This document shows positions 7,133 through 11,645 of a stretch of 11,645 nt of DNA, one piece after another (within the stretch, counting starts at the first letter, position 1; each line of letters begins with the position of its first letter). Under the pieces are notes generated by a model, which was given only the letters and a program-made list of their open reading frames with translations, had not been told where the DNA came from and did no database searches. Made by a program: the position numbers and the translations under genes. This stretch comes from an uncultured Prevotellaceae bacterium (GTDB taxonomy: Bacteria > Bacteroidota > Bacteroidia > Bacteroidales > Bacteroidaceae). The stretch lies in NCBI GenBank assembly GCA_945827465.1, contig CALZOH010000096.1:1-11645 (forward strand), read 5' to 3'.

Positions 7133-8146
7133 CTATTCTATATTACTTATTGTACAACTCAATTTTTCTATCATACTACCAGCTATACACCAGCCTAACG
7201 ATTGTAATCTATCTGTCGAGAATACAGCTTTCGAAACCACATTAAATCCATTTTTCTCAACATCAGAAGGAAGATCTATAATTACCTTCTTGCCTCCAAT
7301 CTTAGCAATCATTTCTGCGAGTTCCTTGATGGTCACATTTGAACCCTCATCGGCAATATTATAGGCTTCTCCATTTGTTCCTTTAAGCAGCACATGCATT
7401 ATACCGTTAGCGCAATCTACCACATAACACCAAGAACGGAACTGTTCGCCTGTACTCTTCATTACAATGTCTTCACCACGAAGAATGTTGCGTATGAACT
7501 GTGCATATACACGAGTGTCGCTCTCTGTAAAATGAGGACCGTATGTATGACAAGGTCGAGCTATGCTAACATCTATTCCATACTGGTGTGCGTATGAGAT
7601 GCAGAGTGTTTCTGTTGCTCTCTTTGCTGACGTATAGCAAGAGCGAAGATTCAATGGATTTACATAACCGCTATAGTCTTCTGTAAATACTCGTCCATCG
7701 CCTTCGCCATATACATCACCAGAAGATACATAAACAAACTTCTCCAAATTATGCTTAACTCCGTAAGCCAGCAGATTGTCAACGCCACAAAAGTTGCCTT
7801 TCATTACGCCAACTGGATCTATGCTGTAGAGCACCGGGTTGGCACCACTGGCTGCTGCTATAATGAAATGAAAGTCTTTATCCGACTGTAACGGTTCTGT
7901 AACGTCATACTTCAGGAAATGGAAGTATGGAGATTTTCTGTATTCCGAGAAGTGCTGTTTTACGCGTTCCTCATTTCTACCGGATGCATAAACATGGTAG
8001 TCTTGTCCTTCGTGATTCATGAGGACATCAACTACACAAGAACCAATAAGGCCTGTTGCTCCAGTCACAAGTATATTCTTCCCTGAGAGTTTCTCCCAAG
8101 GAAGATCTACACTTGCAGCATTTTTTATATCGTCAATATATGCCAT
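7133..8146 (-). CDS. Extended-SDR NAD-dependent epimerase/reductase
   Basis: This 337-residue Rossmann-fold protein is of the extended short-chain dehydrogenase type used on nucleotide sugars. It has the NAD(P)-binding GATGLIG (29-35), the acid-rich turn after strand 2 (ASGRNEE, 54-60), SSGDVYGEGD (141-150) with the catalytic serine region, the active-site Y171-TSA-K175, RPCHTYGPH (197-205) and RSWCYVVD (237-244), all typical of the family. The frame is open to an ATG at 8200, but that start overlaps the preceding gene. The ATG at 8144-8146, one base after that gene's stop, fits the tight spacing of the operon and the normal distance to the Rossmann motif. It sits between the cytidylyltransferase and the LicD gene, so reducing or epimerising a CDP-linked or phosphorylated precursor is the likely job. 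The true substrate could also be an ordinary NDP-sugar. Confidence 0.88.
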   Translation of the reverse strand: MAYIDDIKNAASVDLPWEKLSGKNILVTGATGLIGSCVVDVLMNHEGQDYHVYASGRNEERVKQHFSEYRKSPYFHFLKYDVTEPLQSDKDFHFIIAAASGANPVLYSIDPVGVMKGNFCGVDNLLAYGVKHNLEKFVYVSSGDVYGEGDGRVFTEDYSGYVNPLNLRSCYTSAKRATETLCISYAHQYGIDVSIARPCHTYGPHFTESDTRVYAQFIRNILRGEDIVMKSTGEQFRSWCYVVDCANGIMHVLLKGTNGEAYNIADEGSNVTIKELAEMIAKIGGKKVIIDLPSDVEKNGFNVVSKAVFSTDRLQSLGWCIAGSMIEKLSCTISNIE

Positions 8147-8147
8147 A

Positions 8148-8870
8148 TTATTTGAGCCAAGGATATTTTGAAACATGTTTAAGAGCCTTGAAGAGCTCAA
8201 TATCTTCTACATTGGTAAGTTTCAAGCCATTCTTCTCGTTACCAAGGACAAGGTGCTGGTCATCTACACCCACCTTTGCCGATAGTTCACATGAGGCGGC
8301 CATGTCGAGACCTTGTTCCTCTGCTTTCTTATGGATATCCAAGATTACACCCAACTTGTAAGAGTGAGGAGTCTGTGTGCGCACAAGGCGTTCACGAGGG
8401 ATAGGCATGTATCCCAAAGTCTCATTATCTGGACGGAACTCCATGATTACTTCCTTACACTTTAAGCCTGTTATTGCATAACCAAACTCTTTAGTGACCT
8501 TAATATTGTTTGTGATAATATCCTCGGATACAAGAGGACGCACACCATCCTGTATTAGCACAATGTCCTCATCTGAACAGCCAGCTTCCTTCAGTCCCAT
8601 AAGTCCATTATGAATAGAACCTTGGTTGCTCGCTCCTCCAGGGAAAATATATTTGAGCTTAGTTATGCCAAACTGATTGGCGTATGCTTTAAGAGTCTTT
8701 TCCCATCCGTCAAGGCAGACTACCGCTATTGCGTCAATCTCTGGATGCTCCTGAAAGGGGCGCATAGTGTAGATAATCACTGGACAATCATCAATTGTCA
8801 TGAATTGTTTAGGGATGTCTTGTCCCATTCTCATACCGCTACCTGCGGCAGTAAGTAATGCTATATTCAT
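8148..8870 (-). CDS. IspD/TarI-like cytidylyltransferase
   Basis: This 240-residue enzyme would join CTP and an alcohol or sugar phosphate to give a CDP-activated product and pyrophosphate in the cytoplasm. It has the nucleotide-binding TAAGSGMRMG (7-16) with PKQF (20-23), GGASNQGS (78-85), IQDGVRPLVS (106-115), RTQTPHSY (164-171) and the C-terminal GLKLTNVEDIELF (215-227). These follow the IspD/TarI pattern closely. IspD proper makes CDP-methylerythritol for isoprenoids and is normally a housekeeping gene elsewhere. Here the gene is 4 bp from the acyltransferase and 1 bp from the SDR and precedes LicD, which favours a TarI-like role in making CDP-ribitol or a similar donor for the glycan. 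TarI and IspD cannot be separated firmly by eye. Confidence 0.9.
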   Translation of the reverse strand: MNIALLTAAGSGMRMGQDIPKQFMTIDDCPVIIYTMRPFQEHPEIDAIAVVCLDGWEKTLKAYANQFGITKLKYIFPGGASNQGSIHNGLMGLKEAGCSDEDIVLIQDGVRPLVSEDIITNNIKVTKEFGYAITGLKCKEVIMEFRPDNETLGYMPIPRERLVRTQTPHSYKLGVILDIHKKAEEQGLDMAASCELSAKVGVDDQHLVLGNEKNGLKLTNVEDIELFKALKHVSKYPWLK

Positions 8871-8874
8871 AAAT

Positions 8875-9843
8875 TTAAAAATTTGCCTTGTAATACGTAT
8901 ATGGTGTCAAAAGAATTGTAAAAAACTTTATTCGGGTCATTAACATGAGTAAAATAATAAGAGCAAACCACAATCCTAAACACCCAATGAAGCCGATTGA
9001 AATGTGAAAGTATTGTATGAAAGCAAAAATAATGGTTAGGAGAATAGAATGCCACATATAGTAAAATAGGCTATTCTTTCCTTCTTGCCGAAGTAGAGTG
9101 AAATTTTCTGGAGTTTAGATAATTACACTTGTTGCAATAATTGAACACCCTATTATCGCGATAATTCTGACCAAAGGAGCCACAGAAAGCGTAATTGGCA
9201 TATCATAGTATAGAGAGTTCCAATTAAAAAGCCATCTTGTTTCTATAGGGTTGAGTAAAGATGCTACTATTGAAATAATGATAATCACTAATGAGGCTGC
9301 TCGAATGGTTTTGATCTGCCTTATTCGTTCTACATCAAAATCTCTCATTAAGACGCCTATAAGGAAGAACGGGAAGTATGATATAGACCTCTCAATAGCT
9401 AGTAGATATACAGGAATTTTGATATAGGGTGCGAGTTCGGATAGGAGAATCGCAACGACTATAAATAAATTTTTTTTACTGTATCTATTTAAGATATATA
9501 GGGCTACTTTCCACCAGATCAGACTCATTAAATACCACATTGTCCATTTGGGATAGAAAATGAGTCTTACCAGAGAAAAGTCAAAATCAACAACAGCATG
9601 CAATAATTGAAAAACAATATATGTCTCAAAAAGTTTTGGTAGCCCCTTTAATGGTCTATCTGCATTTGTGAAGTAACCTGATATAATGATAAATGCAGGC
9701 ATCGCAAATGAAAAAATAAAGTTAAAAGCTGACATTTGCATAGATCCCTCGACCATATATCGTTCAAAAATATGGCCTAATACAACTAACCAAATAAGGA
9801 TACATTTAGCGGCATCCAAGAAACCTATTCTTTTATCTTTCAT
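8875..9843 (-). pseudogene. Acyltransferase family 3 gene split by an in-frame TAA
   Basis: The first part (9843-9115) encodes 242 residues of a multi-helix inner-membrane acyltransferase that would O-acetylate or otherwise acylate a sugar. It has the family's N-terminal RIGFLDAAKCILIWLVVLGH (5-24, with the key His24), SFAMPAFIIISGYF (45-58) and WTMWYL (100-105). A TAA at 9115-9117 then ends the frame. The same frame continues without another stop for 79 codons to a second TAA at 8875-8877. These encode RQEGKNSLFYYMWHSILLTI and further hydrophobic helices, exactly what the C-terminus of this family looks like (G.NSL.iY..H). Total length would be 322 codons, normal for the family. The start overlaps the flippase stop by 4 bp (ATGA), and the second stop lies 4 bp before the cytidylyltransferase start, so the operon was built for the full-length gene. 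Loss of function is likely but unproven. Confidence 0.85.
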
Positions 9844-11384
9844 TTTGTCTTAGATCCTTTAGTGAATAATTTAGCAAGAAATGAATTTATCAAACTCTTT
9901 TCTGACTTGTTTAGCGCAATAAAGTAAATACCCAAAGCGACCACAATTACGCTCACAGATCCCACTATAAATAGGCGAAGAATACCCTCTTTCATAAAAC
10001 TCTGTATAAGCAGAGATGGCCAGAATGTAACAAGGATTAGAATTATTATCGGAAGTAGAACTTTTCGCACATAATCCGTAATTGAATACGTTACTATATT
10101 CTTTAAAATAAACAATGCTGCAACCTGAGCCAATGATGTCCATAAGAAAACCATCAGCAAAGCGAATTCCGGAGCTAATCCATACTTCAAGCCAAAGTAA
10201 GACGCAGGAATACATAGAATGGAGATAAAACTAGTTACAGTTTGATATACCATCATTTTGCCACTTGCATGTATAACACCAGAGACTGCTGCATTGAGAT
10301 TATTTATGAAAGAAATAAGAATCACAATAACCACAAAGGTGTCAGTATGCTCGGGTATATTGTTGCCCAACCATATATGTAGGATATAATTAATCTCCAA
10401 TACAACTGGCAGTGAACACAAATAAAGGAAGCTGCAACTAAGTTTACTAACGCTAAATGTAAGTTTCATAGTCCTGTTATAGTCACCTCGTGCATACGAT
10501 TGAACCACTTGAGGACGTACAGGTGTGGTAATATTTGAAACAAAACTCTGTAACCCTGCATTAATTTGATGTGCAACCCCCCTTGCTGCATTTACCACAG
10601 GACCAAAAAACAGATTTAACACTAGATTAATACCTTGTTCTTTCATTACACCACTGATTGAACCAAAGATATTCCATCCCGAAAAACCCAACATCGAACG
10701 GAAAAGAGTTTTGTCAAATTGTTTGTTTAGCGTTATTTCCGAGAATTGTTTTTTACAATAGTAGCCGTATATAATGAAATTCAAAACGCTAATAAGAGCA
10801 AACAGAATAGAATATACAATCAATTTATCTCCAGGAAAAAATGGAATTGCAAACACTATACCTAGTTTTAAAACTGCATCCAACACACTAACAAGGGCAT
10901 AAAAGTCCATCCGTTCATGAGCCATGATGGCAGCTGTAAAAGGAGCCTGCATTATAATAAATAGAAAACTAAGTATCGATAATTGGAATATCCATTCGGC
11001 TGCTAACATTCTTTCATCTGGTATGACCATTTTGTTGTGAAGATACCAAATACCAATACTTTCAGTAAGTACTATTATTACTACTGCTAGTATAAATTGT
11101 ATAAGAATAGCGGTATTAAATACTTTGCTAGCGCCATTCACTCCATTTTTACCTAACTCGAAATTAAAAAATCTTTGGATTCCATTACTCATGCTCGTAT
11201 TGAGGAAGGCAAACATGCTGACGAAACCGCACACAACATTATACACGCCATAATCCTCAAAACCAAGAATGTTAAGAATGACACGTGTCGTATATAGTGT
11301 AATTATCATCACTATTATCATTCTCAGATAGAGGAATAGTGTATTTTTTGCTACTCTTATGTTGTTTGAGGAATTCTTATTCAT
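9840..11384 (-). CDS. wzx: Wzx-type polysaccharide flippase
   Basis: This 514-residue inner-membrane protein has about 12-14 hydrophobic segments spread over its whole length. It resembles the MATE/MOP-superfamily oligosaccharide flippases of Bacteroidetes, which move lipid-linked repeat units from the cytoplasmic to the periplasmic face. Family features are the start NTLFLYLRMIIVMIITLYTT, then the pattern ILGFEDYGVYNVVCGFVSMF (about 39-58) followed by SMSNGIQRFFNFELG (about 64-78), and a central GWNIFGSISGVMKEQGINLV with NAARGVAHQINAGLQSF after it. It has an ATG start at 11382-11384, an AT-rich leader and no clear Shine-Dalgarno sequence. It shares 4 bp with the acyltransferase start. It is the first complete gene in transcription order in the window. 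Confidence 0.93.
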   Translation of the reverse strand: MNKNSSNNIRVAKNTLFLYLRMIIVMIITLYTTRVILNILGFEDYGVYNVVCGFVSMFAFLNTSMSNGIQRFFNFELGKNGVNGASKVFNTAILIQFILAVVIIVLTESIGIWYLHNKMVIPDERMLAAEWIFQLSILSFLFIIMQAPFTAAIMAHERMDFYALVSVLDAVLKLGIVFAIPFFPGDKLIVYSILFALISVLNFIIYGYYCKKQFSEITLNKQFDKTLFRSMLGFSGWNIFGSISGVMKEQGINLVLNLFFGPVVNAARGVAHQINAGLQSFVSNITTPVRPQVVQSYARGDYNRTMKLTFSVSKLSCSFLYLCSLPVVLEINYILHIWLGNNIPEHTDTFVVIVILISFINNLNAAVSGVIHASGKMMVYQTVTSFISILCIPASYFGLKYGLAPEFALLMVFLWTSLAQVAALFILKNIVTYSITDYVRKVLLPIIILILVTFWPSLLIQSFMKEGILRLFIVGSVSVIVVALGIYFIALNKSEKSLINSFLAKLFTKGSKTK

Positions 11385-11419
11385 TTGTTTGGGAAGAATA
11401 TTCTATTTTGTAAAGCAGT

Positions 11420-11441
11420 TCTCTACATTTGTTTGTAGAGA
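11420..11441. promoter_or_regulatory. Hairpin in the flippase leader
   Basis: A perfect 8-bp inverted repeat with a 6-nt loop (tctctaca-tttgtt-tgtagaga) lies 36-57 bases upstream of the flippase start. No U-run follows on the minus strand, so it is not a standard terminator. It could be a leader structure, an operator-like dyad, or the 3' end of an upstream transcript, because the stop codon of the open frame to its right lies inside it. Confidence 0.4.
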
Positions 11442-11644
11442 TAAGAATCGTCTTCAGAGCGACTATTTCCCATCCGCCAATATCGCTGCAGGAAGATGAA
11501 GACGGGGCGTTGGCGCAGGTGAATGCCATGGAACTCTTCAATAGTCAACTCCAACGTACGTTTGTACAATTCAATTTCAAAACCTACTTTGGACCACCTC
11601 CGAAGTGACTTTCCGATTTCAAAACCTACTTCGGACCACCTCCG
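11423..11644 (-). other. Open frame running off the right edge, doubtful coding
   Basis: The minus strand has a frame open from the window edge for 73 codons, ending in TAG at 11423-11425, 38 bp before the flippase start. Its start would lie outside the window. The right-hand part consists of the 42-bp repeat, which is a multiple of three and so gives a repeating 14-residue peptide (SLRRWS-x-VGFEI-). The left part reads ELYKRTLELTIEEFHGIHLR and so on, which I do not recognise. It may be the C-terminus of an upstream gene, or simply repeat DNA that happens to be open. Confidence 0.25.
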
Positions 11645-11645
11645 A
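11575..11645. repeat. 42-bp hairpin repeat truncated by the window edge
   Basis: The 29-nt segment at 11575-11603 recurs at 11617-11645 with one difference (ctttgg versus cttcgg). The spacing is 42 bp and the intervening bases are agtgactttccga. Each unit has a dyad acttcgga-ccacc-tccgaagt (11586-11606 in the first copy, where one arm position is changed). The spacing is too short and regular for CRISPR. More copies probably follow beyond the window. Confidence 0.8.

Noticed and set aside
7133..8200. Longer start for the SDR gene at 8200
   Set aside because: It would overlap the cytidylyltransferase by about 50 bp and add 18 residues before the usual N-terminus; the ATG at 8144-8146 follows the preceding stop by one base.
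8148..8870. Housekeeping ispD (isoprenoid pathway)
   Set aside because: Motifs alone allow it, but position between glycan genes and next to an SDR and LicD makes a CDP-alcohol role more likely. Not fully excluded.
8875..9057. Separate small membrane-protein gene starting MWHSILLTI
   Set aside because: It is in the same frame as the acyltransferase upstream of it and matches the missing C-terminal helices, so it is better read as the end of that split gene.
11414..11608. Plus-strand frame ending ...NAMELFNSQLQRTFVQ... as a gene remnant
   Set aside because: It is about 64 codons, I recognise no family, it ends inside the repeat, and the opposite strand is equally open. Nothing favours it as coding.
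11575..11645. Possible CRISPR array (29-nt direct repeats)
   Set aside because: The sequence between the copies is only 13 bases, there are just two copies in view, and the repeat contains its own dyad; no cas gene is present. It fits an intergenic tandem repeat.

Overview
The window looks like part of a surface-polysaccharide (capsule or O-antigen type) locus from a member of the Bacteroidales. The evidence is a DUF6261-like protein (a family I associate with Parabacteroides, Tannerella and Bacteroides), Bacteroidetes-type flippase and EpsG-like polymerase proteins, start codons preceded by AT-rich leaders rather than clear Shine-Dalgarno sequences, and hairpin-rich intergenic repeats including a gtaggggcgtat...atacgccc element. 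The genus cannot be fixed from the window; Tannerellaceae is a guess.

Every convincing gene lies on the minus strand, so transcription runs from right to left. In that order: (i) the right edge (about 11.42-11.65 kb) holds a 42-bp hairpin repeat that runs off the window, inside a reading frame open to the edge. (ii) From 11384 down to 6393 is a very tight block: Wzx-type flippase, an acyltransferase split by an in-frame TAA, an IspD/TarI-like cytidylyltransferase, an extended-SDR epimerase/reductase, and a LicD-family phosphotransferase. (iii) After a 157-bp gap come an EpsG-like Wzy polymerase, a family-2 glycosyltransferase and an unrecognised membrane-anchored protein (6235-3078). (iv) A GC-rich hairpin and a run of ten G separate these from a DUF6261-like gene (2998-2213). 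(v) About 965 bp without a convincing gene (2212-1248) carries two different families of intergenic repeat. (vi) A family-4 glycosyltransferase (1247-120) ends the window.

Taken together, the cytidylyltransferase, SDR and LicD genes look like a cassette that makes a CDP-activated polyol or similar alcohol phosphate and transfers it to the growing glycan. The GT2 (and possibly the GT4) adds sugars, the flippase moves the lipid-linked unit across the inner membrane, and the EpsG-like protein polymerises it. The acyltransferase would have O-acylated the glycan but appears inactivated. No initiating sugar-phosphate transferase, Wzz or export gene is visible, so the locus must continue outside the window.

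No plainly new defence or mobile system was found. The best leads are the nonsense-split acyltransferase, the CDP-alcohol/LicD cassette, the uncharacterised membrane protein at 3078-4124, and the organised 41-bp and 42-bp repeat clusters near the two ends. The first 119 bases show no supportable gene.
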